A stretch of 64,000 nucleotides of DNA from Siphonodentalium dalli (Eukaryota > Mollusca > Scaphopoda > Gadilida > Siphonodentaliidae), in NCBI GenBank assembly GCA_032622095.1, contig CP136064.1:126591605-126655604 (forward strand), written 5' to 3'. Position 1 is the first letter of the stretch. Each line of letters begins with the position of its first letter. Position numbers and translations under genes: made by a program. This document shows, one piece after another, positions 34,806 to 46,256 of the stretch. Under the pieces are notes generated by a model. It was not told the origin of the DNA and made no database searches. It was given only the letters and a program-made list of their open reading frames with translations.

Positions 34806-35340
34806 GATAACAATTAATATACACAGTTTTGAAAGCAGCGTGTTAAAGATACGGGCGGTCTGCGCGGTGTATTGCTGTTTAAAATAGTCACATCCGCTAA
34901 AACCATCATAAACAGAAAGAATATAAAAATATAGACAAAATAAATTGTTCTTATACCAATCATAAAAATTGCGTAAAGAGAATGTTAATGTCAAATAAAA
35001 GCCAATTTGTATATAAACAAACACTCTGAACCTGCCGTATATAGTCCGACGAAGATAATGACGATCACGATAAGGAATAGACGCAACGGGGGAGGTCGCT
35101 GTACATATCGTGTACATAAAATTACCTTCCTTCTATCATTCTTTTGTATAAACATTATTTTCTCAATATCCTGTAATGTGTTTATGGATCAGGGAATAAA
35201 GCATATGTAAGATTTTCCTATTTCAACGTTAGGTTTTCGTTGATTGTGATACCAAGGAATATAATAGATGTCTCCTGCATTTGATGACAACATTCGGATA
35301 AAATTAATCGCTGCCGTTTAATATTAATCTGAAATTTCTC
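34806..35340. other. No gene recognised
   Basis: AT-rich DNA. A 142-codon antisense frame (34,689-35,117) starts in spacer and runs into the CAGACAGA tail of family E, so it is not credible. Confidence 0.4.
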
Positions 35341-35563
35341 TATCTATTGTCCCCCAAAAAAAAAATTCAGGGGCTATTATAACCAGCATGTCCGTCCGTC
35401 CGCCCGGGTTGTCATGGTCATTACTTTAACAATATTAATCAGAATTCCATGCCATTTGGTATGTAGTTGATATTTGAGAACGCGTTGGTTAAGTTAGAAT
35501 TTGGTTATAGACGATAAAATGTATGTCTATACCTCCAGTCCACATATTAGTGGACGGATACAA
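35341..35563 (+). repeat. Family F fragment (CATGTCCGTCCGTCCG type)
   Basis: 'ataaccagcatgtccgtccg' followed by 'ttccatgccatttggtatgt' and 'tgatatttgagaacgcg'. Related starts occur at 42,590, 42,655 and 43,578 ('gtaatcagcatgcccgtccg'). Probably continues at 36,668-36,970 beyond the Harbinger-like insertion ('gttatgccccttattcgact', 'ttcttgatatttggtacgtg'). Confidence 0.6.
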
Positions 35564-35566
35564 TAA

Positions 35567-36664
35567 GGGCGCGTACACATGAAGCTGCAAGAAAATATCT
35601 GCAAGAAAATATCAGGTAAAATTGCTCACTAATATTTTCTTGCTGCAAAGATTATGCCCGTGAGAACGCGGCGGTTTAGACGGCGTTGATTGACCTCAAT
35701 CAGAACAGTATTAGTCATGCTGGTTCAAGTGAATTGCGTCCGGTAAATAACCTATAGTCCATTTTGGCAATTCATAGCTTTGTGAAATTTCCAACTATTG
35801 ACATGTATTACCGAAAAGGATGGGATTAGCAACGTTGCTGATCTCATGCATAAAGCCCGTCTGCATAATGAGAAAGTGGTCACGTTATTTGGAAATTTGG
35901 AAATGTTATAATTTCATAGTGCATGTATATGTGGGGTGACAAATGTTATTATGGTTTTGTGGCAAATCGGATGACCCCAACCCAATTGAGACCCCATATG
36001 AAGTTTTCAGGAGATTGTTGCTTGGTACACGGGGCTGTGGTGTACATTACGTTACCGAACTTACATGGGTGCATGTGGGGACATGAGACCCCCGCCAACT
36101 TGGAAACAATATTAGTTGGAAATTTCACACCAACAATGGTTTGAAATTGTTCTTGTATTCTGATTTTTCAACCATTAATGTATGTTGGATTCGTGGTTTT
36201 AGACCAACATTTGCATTTTTCCTACTTTGGTCAAATTATTGGTTTGGAATTTCTTCTAGGCCCCTCCCTCCCCGGTGTCCAGTCAAAATTCAAGGTATGT
36301 GAGGTACCATTGGCAATTCAAAGACGATGGGAGGTGTGCAAATTCAATTATGTGATATTGGGTCTTTGGCCCGATTCAAGAGGAGATGCAGTTGGAAATC
36401 CATGGACATCCTCCGTCAGCGGAAACCCTCAAAAGATATATATGTCCCCACACATATCCATATAATAGCTCAGCGATTATGTCAAACAATCCAAATTGGA
36501 ATTACGAAGTCAATTGTTGAAACAGGCGATAATATTGATGAATCATAACTCGAGTGCGTGAACGGTTACCAGCGTGTCCCTTATCTTATAGAGATTAGTT
36601 AACGGATACCGATGGTATCATGGGGCATACCTGATATTTTCTTGCCCACCATGTGTACGCGCCC
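35567..36664. mobile_element. PIF/Harbinger-like non-autonomous element, copy 1, 1098 bp
   Basis: Inverted ends GGGCGCGTACACATG (left) and CATGTGTACGCGCCC (right), extended inward by GCAAGAAAATATC on both sides. Flanked by TAA at 35,564-35,566 and 36,665-36,667; a 3-bp TWA duplication is characteristic of PIF/Harbinger. A sister copy lies at 37,602-38,731. No transposase or Myb-like frame; the conserved short ORFs shift frame between copies. Confidence 0.75.
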
Positions 36665-36667
36665 TAA

Positions 36668-36970
36668 AGAAATTTAATTTAATTGAGTTATGCCCCTTAT
36701 TCGACTTCAACATCGCAGTTTTTTGTTGTTGTCCGGATGATAACTTGAGCACTATTCAACAGCATTTCTTGATATTTGGTACGTGGTTCACATTTGAAAA
36801 GACGCATGTCAAGTATGATGATTTTCGTCATGGTCATATGATTCTTGGCGGAGTTATGGCCATTTTTTGACTTAGAGGTCTAAATGATTTGGTTGTCCGT
36901 ATGATAACCCTTGAGAAGACGTCAGTCAAGCTCGCTTGGTTACGATCCAGTGAATTTCTTGATATTTGGT
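36668..36970 (+). repeat. Dispersed repeat with 'gagttatggcc' signature
   Basis: 'ttgtccggatgataacttga', 'gcatttcttgatatttggta' and 'ggcggagttatggccatttt', with 'aattcttgatatttggttc' again at 36,955. Likely the distal half of the family F copy interrupted by the element at 35,567-36,664. Confidence 0.55.
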
Positions 36971-37598
36971 TCTTAATTTATGTTCTATCTATCTATCTAT
37001 AAAGATGTTAAAATTTTATTATATTTCCGATTTCCTTTATCAGATCGTCATTCTGATGTTATTGACCGCATTTAGGTTTATAAATCGCGTAACCCTCTCG
37101 TGTGTGCTTCAATTCTCCACGCGGACCCTCTCAATTATATTCAGCCGGCTGCTGACTTTAGGCGGAACTCAGAGGAAACAGTCGATTTGTATCAACTGAC
37201 TGGGGCCAGTTCTCTTGAACTTTCGTAGACAGCACCACCCACTACTCAGAGAGCTCTCAACACAGTACATCATTCAGAGCGCCAACATCGATTTCAGTTG
37301 ATCGATAACATCCACGTCGATTCGATGACGTGTTGACTGAACTCATGTTCTCAGCGTGAAGGAGAACACCCCGATCCCACGTCGCTTTGGAGACAGCTTG
37401 TTTGAAAAAAAATTCAATAAATAATAATGTACAATCGCTGTTTTTCAGTTTACGTTCTTCATCACAAATTGGAGGTAAGTAAATGTAATCATTATACGCG
37501 TTCTCTTCCTTATTGTCCTAAATTCTTCTAATCTCTATACAGATAATATTAGTCGGATTCCTTATGTCGAAAAAATATATACAATTTTGTAATGATAA
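36971..37598. other. Spacer with a candidate 26-nt splice-flanked segment
   Basis: Mostly unremarkable; a relatively GC-rich tract at 37,080-37,390. At 37,449-37,474 a 26-nt segment is bounded by 'gctgtttttcag' and GTAAGT, a perfect-looking microexon layout but without supporting frame. Confidence 0.3.
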
Positions 37599-37601
37599 TT
37601 A

Positions 37602-38731
37602 GGGGGCGTACAAATGAAGCTGCAAGAAAATATCTGCAAGAAAATATCAGGTAAAATTGCACACTGATATTTTCTTGCTGCAAAGATTACGTCCGTGAAG
37701 ACGCGGCGGTTTAAATAACCTATAGTCCATTTTGGCAATACATAGCTTTGTGAAATTTCCAACTGTTGACATGTATTACCGAAGTCGGGTGGGATTAGAC
37801 ACCCAACAACCTGTAGCAACGTTGCTGATCTCATGCATAAAGATCTTCTGCATAATGAGAAAGTGGTCACGTTATTTGGAAATTTGGAAATGTCATATTT
37901 CATAGTGCATGTATATGTGGGGTGACAAATGTTATTATGGTTTTGTGGCAAATCGGATGACCCACCTCCATTGAGACCCCATATGAAGTTTTCAGGATAT
38001 TGTTGCTTGGTGCATGGGGCTATGGTGTACATTTCGTTACCGAAATTACATGTGTACATGTGGGGACATGGGGACAACATGGAAAAAATATTATTTGGAA
38101 ATTTCACACCAACAATGGTTTGAAATTGTTCTTGTAGTCTGATTTTTCAACCATTAATGTATGTGGAATTAGTGGTTTTAGACCAACATTTGCATTTTTC
38201 TTACTTTGGTCAAATTATTGGTTAGAAATTTCTTCTAGGCCCCTCCCTCCCCGGTGTCCAGTCTAAATTCAAGGTATGTGAGGTACCATATGTGAAATTC
38301 AAAGACGATGGCAGGTGTGCAAAATCGATTATGTGATCTTGGGTCTTAGGCCCGATTCAATTGGGGGTGCAGTTGGAAATCCTCCGTCATCGGAAACCCT
38401 CAAAAAGATATATGTCCCCACACATATCCATATATAGCTCAGCGATTATGTAAAACAATCCAAAATGGAATTACGAAGTCAATTGTTGAAACAGGCGATA
38501 ATATTGATGGATCATAACTCGAGTGCGTGAACGGTTACCAGCGTTTCCCTTATAGAGATTAGTAAACGGATACCGATGGCCACCAATCAATGTGAACACA
38601 TATCACTAACTGGCGATAAAAAATCAGCGGGCTGCCTTCGTCGGATATTTTACGGTATTATTTATTTGATTGGTCAAATAAGTCACATGGGGCATACCTG
38701 ATATTTTCTTGCCCGCCATGTGTACGCGCCC
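37602..38731. mobile_element. PIF/Harbinger-like non-autonomous element, copy 2, 1130 bp
   Basis: Same orientation and sequence as 35,567-36,664. Left end GGGGGCGTACAAATG (two substitutions), right end CATGTGTACGCGCCC, flanked by TTA on the left and TAA on the right, both of TWA type. It holds internal segments absent from copy 1 ('cacccaacaacctgtagc' at 37,800 and about 100 bp at 38,575-38,685), while copy 1 has short stretches absent here, so neither is a simple copy of the other. Confidence 0.75.
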
Positions 38732-39847
38732 TAAATGTGATTTATAAGAATAGGTTTTCTATCAACATATTTAGTGCAGGTATAATTGCAGGTTGTTTTG
38801 TGGTTTTCAGAATTTAAAGAGCGTTGTGTGATTACTTAAGTCATATGAACTAATTTGTACATTCGACACTGCATGGAAGCAGTTGTGATAAACAGTATGT
38901 TTATACTGTATATTTCAGGCTATTTTTTACCGACCGTGAATGACAAACTCTCTTGACACACGCGTTCTTATACATGGTAGATGACATGTGATGTAGTTGC
39001 TATAAGTATTCGCTTTAGCCCAATTCACAAAGAAAGTGAGTGCTCACGTGAAACGTTTGTCATTCGATTATGAATAATACAAACCCAGAAGACATATATA
39101 CGATGTCTATTGAGTCATCTTGGTATGAATATTTGGATAATGAGTCCAAAAAAATGGGCATTACCGTTTGTTAATTTTTTATCCGAATATTCCCAAAGTG
39201 AAATATTCACCAAGTATAATTTAGTCATCAAGGGGCTCAAACAAATAGGGGAACGTTGGTGGTTTGGGCAATTTGTTTTGAAGTTGGAGATACGGAGTAG
39301 GTGGGCTCCGCCCCAACGAATTCCCCCCAGCTGTCTGCCCCGCATATTCACACTGGCCATCATACAAAACCAATGCGGGCTCGTAAAACTAATTTTCAAC
39401 CGCTAATTTTGTGTTGATTCTGGGTTCACCAATCATCTTGTAAATCTGCCGTTGTGACAAATACAAAATTCCCTGCAAAAACATGCACCCCTACCATGAC
39501 CAGTTTGAATGTGTGGCAGACCTAAATTACACATGCCGCGAATGGTATTTGGTTGGGGTGGAGTCCACATCCTCCATATCCACATCGTTAACATTGTATC
39601 CCCAACCCGGAAAGTGTCACCAGCTTCTGAGTGATTGGGTAACATTATAACGTAGATAACACAAGAAAACCATAGTCAGAAATGGTAACGCCACCAAGAT
39701 CATATTATTAGCAATAAATAGAAATTATAATATTATGATATAAACTAGCTTTCAAATTCCATGTGCGAAATTTGGATACTTCCATATATCAAGTTTTCCC
39801 TTTTCTCGTGTTATACATTACATTCTTCAAACTGTCTTTTTTATTAC
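38732..39847. other. No gene recognised (1.1 kb)
   Basis: Two complementary ORFs of 94-98 codons at 39,110-39,406 are open on both strands, a sign of composition rather than coding. No inverted ends found. Confidence 0.35.
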
Positions 39848-40345
39848 ACTAGCTGGTGGGCCCGACTGCGTCCGGGCTGTTTCCCATCTGATTTCCGGTG
39901 AAAGGCGCGATTTGACCTTGAATTGACTATTTTGAAAGTCAAGGTTAGGTCGGGGTCTTGATTTGACCCGTCCAAAACACTCCCCGGAGAAAAGTACCCC
40001 ATAGGTATAAAATGTCCTTGACCCGTCCAAAAACACTCCCCTGACAAAAGTACACCTAGGTATCAAATTTCGTCGAAATCAATCCGTTTTACCAGATTTG
40101 ACCTTTGATTGGCCATATTGAAGATCAAGGTCACGCCGGGGTCACGATTTGACCAGTCCAAAACACTCCCCGGATAAAAATAGCCATAGGTATCAAATTT
40201 CGTCGAAATCCGTCATTTTTACCCAATTTGACCTTGTCAATTGTTTTAAAGGTCAAGTTGAGGTCGGGGTCACGATTTGACCCGTCCAAAACACTCCCCG
40301 GGCACAACTCCCTAAGTATCAAATTTCGTTGAAATCCATCTTTGA
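39848..40345 (+). repeat. Dispersed repeat family D, copy 2
   Basis: Starts ACTAGCTGGTGGGCCCGACT; about four units with 'tttgaccttgaattgac', 'cggggtcacgatttgacc' and 'ccaaaacactccccgg'. Lacks the CAGACAG tail, ending in 'gaaatccatctttgatt'. Antisense ORFs repeat the same peptide per unit. Confidence 0.85.
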
Positions 40346-40529
40346 TTACAACACGATCGCATGCTTTCCAAAGGGTGTGGTAGTATCAATATCAGCACAT
40401 GTGCTAATCTGTGTCGGACTATTTTATTCAGCGAAGTAAGCCTACAGCTTTTAAATCGACCCATTTTTACTTTGATATCGACTTAATTACTAGCATAGTA
40501 CCCAGGCCAACAAAAAGGGACATAATCTC

Positions 40530-41833
40530 TTGGGATATGCATTGACTGAAGCGCGTGATGAAATTGCAAATGAAAGTAATGACGGCGATTCCAAATGTGA
40601 AAGCGAAGAGAATCTTTCAGTCGACGATCATTTCCATAAATTATATACTAAATTTAGTGCCTCGTGCAATAACTTATATGACAGGAAACTCTCTCACTTC
40701 GGGAGAGCCAAACACATTAATGTTTTTGCCTGTAGCAAGCTGTGGTATTATGCAGTTATAGTTCCAATACCTAAACATTATACCAAATTATTTCAAAAAT
40801 CTATGTTTTCACATTTCTGGAAATTTAAAGGTGAGCCACTTGCGCGTTCTGTGTGTCACAATGATGTTCTCAATGGAGGCATTAATTTGTGCCACATTCC
40901 AACAAAACAAGCAGCTTTTTATCTTAGCCATATTCAAAGGCTCATAAACAATCCTGATGTACGATGGAAATATTTTGCCATCTATTGGATTGGATTCTCA
41001 CTCCGGCATTATAGGCCGGATTTTGCATCCAATCTCATACCTCAAAGCATGGACTATACTCCATTATTTTATTTACAATGTCTTTCCGCTCTCAGGGCGT
41101 TCAAATCTTGTGTGGACTCAGTTGAGTTCAAAAATATATCAACCAAACAATTTTATGATGTTCTTATGTCTAAAGTCACTCGAAAGTCAAATGTTGAACA
41201 AAATTGTCCAACGTTTGATTTTAAAATTACTTGGACCAATCTTTCTGATAAATTTCTAGATCCATTTTGTCGATCCACATGTTGACGCGTAATTCGTGAA
41301 TCCTGCCAACAAATTATAAATTACATAATTTTCATATTGCACCGGATAACCGATGCTGTCTATGCAAAGCGGAAGCCGAGACTATACAGCATCTGTTTGT
41401 CGACTGCAAAAATATACAATTATTATGGCTACTCATTTTCAACTGGATTTCAAATCTTGTCACATATATTAAAGTATCACCATCTGCTAAATCAATTAGA
41501 TTTCTCCACATTCCAGCAGATTTTGCAAAAACACAACGTTCAGCAAGTTTAGCCCTCATTTCTGAGGCCATCGATACAATTTGGTTTGAAAGAAACGAAA
41601 CAAAATTCATGCGCAAGTGCATTTCTGGAGACAGCCTAGTTGTCGCTTTTCTAGCGCGACTTCGTGTGCGTATACTAAGAGACTTCCAGTGTCTCCAGAG
41701 GTTACATTTCCATGAATATTGGGCACAAAATAATGATATATGTCAAGTCATAAACGACAAAGTCGTATTCACATTTTTTTTAAATGTTCGCATTTTTTCC
41801 CATTGTCTTTTGTTTTTTCATATTAATGCATAG
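40530..41833 (+). pseudogene. L1/Tx1-like LINE fragment: end of RT region plus zinc-binding domain, frameshifted
   Basis: Frame 1 (40,530-41,285) has no true start. It carries the post-RT block with LSHFGRAKHINVFACSKLWY and later GGINLCHIPTKQAAFYLSHI, typical of the thumb/post-RT region in L1/Tx1-group elements. It stops at 41,283-41,285. A second frame (41,300-41,833, opening after TGA at 41,297) continues with ILPTNYKLHNFHIAPDNRCC, giving a zf-RVT-like cluster C-x2-C-x9-H-x4-C (about residues 19-37), then IDTIWFERNETKF and a basic helix. The two frames together represent one broken C-terminal half; the endonuclease and RT core are absent (5' truncation). Confidence 0.8.
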
Positions 41834-42540
41834 CGCATATGTACATACCACCACATTTCGATAATCGTAAGACCGGGACACACAGTGTAATATAAAATTG
41901 GCACGCAATTTAACGGCATAGCAAGCACGTGGACCACGACCCACGCGGCAAGCGACATATGGCGCCCTAATCATTTAATTATCCAATAAGTAATGTCAAT
42001 ATATATTATACAAATTGCAATTTGAGCCGACAAACACAGTCCATCCCACACATCAGAGTACCATGTGTACTGTCCTCATACCATAAGTATGGGATTTCGT
42101 TAAATGGGACACCATATGATATCAACATGGTGTCGCAATTAATCAATGCCCAGAGTCATTTTATCTCTTGGAAACTGTGCCGACTGCCCAACTATTAAAT
42201 TGGAAAGTTACAAAATACTTCTCTTTTTAGCATTTCCGGCAGTTAACCCCCAACTGTGATATCGCCGTCTTAATCGGTTTTAACGGCTGCCGGGAACACT
42301 TGTAAATTCTTATGTTGAAAATTAACCTTCCTTTTCCAGTTGCATGCTTTATAATATGTATAAGGGCTTCTGAGAACCCACACATTTGTAACATTTATAT
42401 CAGAATAAATCATTTTTCTCAACAAAAAAAAGGTAAAGAGAACGCTCTTATGAGAATGGGACGGATATTTTCGGAGTGATGTGGAGTGTTCAGGTACCAT
42501 TTATTTTAGAATTATTACCTGTATAATATAGGCTGTATTA
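41834..42540. other. No gene recognised
   Basis: AT-rich DNA downstream of the LINE fragment. No poly-A or tandem tail identified for that fragment. Confidence 0.35.
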
Positions 42541-43650
42541 TACCCCTGCAATCAGTTATAGGTGGGTGGGATGGTATACTGGAATCAGCATGTCCGTCCG
42601 GTTATCAATATATATATCTAATTGTTCCCGATAGATTTGGGGGAATATAGTAATCAGCATGCCCGTCCGTGCGTCCGTTCGATGTGGTTTCTGATTGATA
42701 ACTCTAGTATTAGTTAACTGATTCGTATGTTACATGTCCGTGATATTTGGAGTTGGAGTATATTAGATCTTCAAGTATACAAATATGCGCCTTTATCTCA
42801 TTCTGGTGAATATAATGAGTTCATAGAGACGTGAGAAATTAATGGACTGTCCTGTTATGCAGAAGAATAACGCAGGACGCTCTCTAAACCAGTCGCGCTC
42901 ATTCACCCTGTACGTAATTTACGTCATGTGACACTTTTCAAAGCATATGCCGTCTGAAAATATGTATCTATACGTATTTCGTGTAATTGTGTTCGTGCTT
43001 TGGCACATTAACGCCAACAACAGAAACACGAGCAATTACTTTATTAATATGTAATCGTTGTTACAGTATTTCACTGTTCACAAAACAATTTAATTCATAT
43101 AACTCAATGTATAACAACACGTAATGGGCTACTGCCTGTTTGACTAAGTCACTTCGATCTTATTGTCTTATTTTAATAGTATTTCATTGAATGCAAAACA
43201 GTTCTTACGTTAATACATACCATCCATGTAACTAATTGATGACAATATATTTGAGGTGCTTACCAATGTTAACAACGAGATGGTGTACACGATTTTGGGC
43301 ATTCCCTTCTTAGTGTAAACGTATTTTATTGCATAATAACGCAACGGGATTGAGACATAAGTTTTGCAACTTACAAATGGTCTCTCCCCATATATTGTAT
43401 TACACACAATGAACATAAAATACAATTACACACAAACATGATAATTCATAATTTCATATGTATAACATCGTTTCACTGACAACAATATATGATATAATCT
43501 TGAGTGTGACCATAACGGTAAATATTTCACTTTATGGGGTGGGGTCGTCTCGAAAGATTTGGGAGGAATATAGTAATCAGCATGTCCGTCCGTGCGTCCC
43601 GATTGGTTTACAAAAGGGTAAACACTGGGTTCGGTACAGAACGTGACTCA
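42541..43650. repeat. Family F starts repeated three times with AT-rich DNA between
   Basis: 'ggaatcagcatgtccgtccg' (42,582), 'gtaatcagcatgcccgtccg' (42,651) and 'gtaatcagcatgtccgtccg' (43,573), the last two preceded by 'gatttgggrggaatata'. The 0.9 kb between copies 2 and 3 shows no gene and may be an insertion, since flanks agree on both sides. Confidence 0.5.
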
Positions 43651-44140
43651 AACATATTACCTTCTTATTTGCTCAAGGAGTAATGATGTATATCAGTGTT
43701 TGTCAGGCGTCAAATATGTATTGTGCAGTTGAATCATTCCACCCACAAATCACCACACTGCACATAGAAACCACCGTCACCGACATATGTGACCCAGTTC
43801 GCCATAACAATAACAATAACAAGCTGACCATCATGATGTCCATGCTGCGATGTAAGGAGTACATGTAGTATTTTGTATATATTTATTGGATATACAGTGG
43901 GCATGTGTATACTCTCTAAGCCACCAATAAATTCAAGGATTGGCACAATCCTGCCATATTCTGAGTGTAGGGACACACTATACACCAGGATGAAAAAACC
44001 GAGGTTTTTGTCCAGCTTTATTGTTTTTTTTATTGCATATTACGAATAGGAAGAGTGATTCGGACCCGAATATACATCTTACAAGTTTTTTCTCCGATGC
44101 CTTTCCGCTATAAGGGGAACGGGAAAATGCACCTATTCTT

Positions 44141-45465
44141 CCCACCAAATCCAAACATGCCAATGAAAGAGCAAGTTATGCCGTAGCAGGTACATTAGGA
44201 TATTCTATTCACGCCCCCCCCCCCAAATCTTGACCGCTATACTTTAAATGTAACCTACCCAACGGAGAATGCAAGATGGGGTGGGTTGAGACTTTTGGTA
44301 AATTCCATTCCACCGAAAATCGCAAAGGGGAAAAATTCAAACATCCAGATAAAAACATTTTTACGATTAAATCTGATGGATAGTGTTCACGCGTATCTAA
44401 AGTGCCATTTTCGAATTTTCAGATGGATCGGTTTACTCGTGACAACGCTATCTACTATATATTTTGGAACTTCTGTCTGTCTGTTTGTTTGTCTGTTAGG
44501 GATGGCCGGGAAAACTAGCGGACGAATTTCGACGAAATTTTATATCTAGGAATACTTTTGTCCGGGAGTGTTTTGGACGAGTCAAATCGTGACCCCGACC
44601 TCACCATGACTTTTAAAATAGTCAATTCAAGGTCAAATCGGGTAAAACGGATGAATTTCCACGAAATTTGATACCTATGGGAACGTTTGTCCGGGGAGTG
44701 TTTTGGATGGGTAAAATTGTGACCCCGACCTGACCTTGACCTTTAAAATGGACAATTCAAGGTCAAATCGCGCCTTTGGACGGGATTTTTATCAAATTTG
44801 ATACATAGGGGTAATTTTGTCGTCGTAGTGTTTTGCACGGGTCAAATCGAGACCCCGACATGACCTTGACCTTCAAAATGGCCAAATAGGAAAACAGCCC
44901 GGACGTAGTCGGGTCACCCTGCTAGTATAATATAAATATGTATACTTAAGTAGTCTATCACTAACCTAATTTTAGCCCCAAATCCAAACGTGCTAATGAA
45001 GGAGCTAGTTTAATGCAGGAGCATGTACGTCGGTATACTGTAGGTACGCCTCCAAGATTTTACGACTGTACCATAAATGCAACCTACTTAGCGGAGAGCT
45101 TGCGTCGGGGTGGGTTCAGAATTGGCAAATTCCACCGGACACAAATGTGGAAAATAACTTCAAAAATCAAACTTTGAGACAAAAACTTGTTGACGTGGTT
45201 AGCAGTATCCAGGTGCAACTTTAGAACGATTGTATAAGTTTTAGAGTGGACCGTTTAATCCTGGTAGCGCGTAACATTGTTAACGGGTGAAATATATTAC
45301 TCAAATTCAACTGCACTCTTCTTGGTGGGAAATTCAAACGGGTTTATCAAGGAGCAAGCTAATGCACGAGCAGGTATAACGATATACCATAGATACGCCC
45401 ACAAAGATTTACTGCTCTGCCATGAAAGCAACCTGCCCGAGGAGAGCGCGAAACAATGGAAAATC
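44141..45465 (+). repeat. Tandem array, about 345-bp unit, interrupted by family D
   Basis: Units start near 44,141, 44,974 and 45,323, each with 'aaatccaaacrtgcyaatga' (or 'aaattcaaacgggtttatca'), 'agcaagttatgccgtagcag', 'tacgcc', 'aacctacccaacggagaatg' and a closing 'gtggaccgttt'. A reverse family D copy sits between units 1 and 2. A 114-codon ORF over unit 3 is not conserved in units 1-2. Confidence 0.7.
44440..44935 (-). repeat. Dispersed repeat family D, copy 3 (reverse)
   Basis: Reads on the minus strand from CTAGCAGGGTGACCCGACTA through three units to a tail seen on + as 'acttctgtctgtctgtttgt'. Contains 'gaccccgacctgaccttgac' in each unit, i.e. the same repeated TGACC/GGTCA half-sites. 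Bounded on both sides by TATAATATAA-like DNA. Confidence 0.85.
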
Positions 45466-46256
45466 GCGAATCTAGTATTTTATATTTTGAACAATGCATG
45501 TGTTTGGTATATATATATAGAAACGATGGGTACACGGACAGATACAGTAAGCGCCAGAACAGTCCGCACATCATGTCGTACTATTGAACATATTTTCAAT
45601 ATATCCTTCAACAGAGTTTAGACCAATTTCATGAATCAGTGATAACTGCATGGCAATATAAGCACTTAATTACATGGGTTAAAGTGAGACTCACTTTCTA
45701 AACGACTGGAATTGACATCGTTCACGTTGGAGGCTGGCTGTGTTCACCCCCTTTCCCCACTGTTTGTTCTCACCACTGTGAACATGACTCATTCTGTACA
45801 GGTAGTGAGTGGGGTGGATTGGGGTGCTAACGCGGAAACTCAATAATGGGTCTTGATCGCCATGTATACATAACGTATTTATATACCGGTATATGTTCAT
45901 TTGTGTATGAATATACATCTATACATTTTAATGCATCTGCAATTTCTCTATATATATAAGCCTATGTCATCCTTGTTAATGATTATTTCATCTATATAAT
46001 TTGTAATATATAATTTGTAATTGATAACAAATTGACTCCATGTATGCTATACTTATACTTTCATAAGCGTTTCGCGGATAAACTTCCTATTGATATAATC
46101 CCACCAAAATTTGAATTCATAATAGTAAAATGATATTCGTATTAATTTCCACGCATAAGTACCGATTTTCCGCACGACAAAATCATATGGCGACAACCAA
46201 GGGCGCATATTACAGCAATTTAGAAATTTTCAACTACGTCTGCAAATAGCATAACT
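45466..46256. other. No gene; immediate 5' flank of the LINE
   Basis: AT-rich with 'taatatataatttgtaattg'. Part of it may be LINE 5' UTR, but no ORF1/gag-like frame or zinc knuckle was found, so either ORF1 is lacking or the copy is 5'-truncated just upstream of ORF2. Confidence 0.4.

Noticed and set aside
34689-35117. Antisense 142-codon ORF
   Set aside because: Its C-terminal part is the CAGACAGA tail of family E translated, giving a VCLPVCLFVCL-type peptide that appears wherever that tail occurs.
35923-38123. Similar short ORFs in both Harbinger-like copies (HMKFSG-x-CCLVHGA)
   Set aside because: Similarity follows the DNA identity of the copies; the frames shift relative to each other through indels and no transposase motif is present.
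39110-39406. Complementary 94- and 98-codon ORFs
   Set aside because: Open on both strands over the same bases, which suggests composition; no homology recalled.
44286-44549. 87-codon ORF ending in SVCLFVCLLGMAGKTSGRIS
   Set aside because: The second half is the reverse family D tail; the same peptide style appears in every CTGTCTGT-containing repeat.
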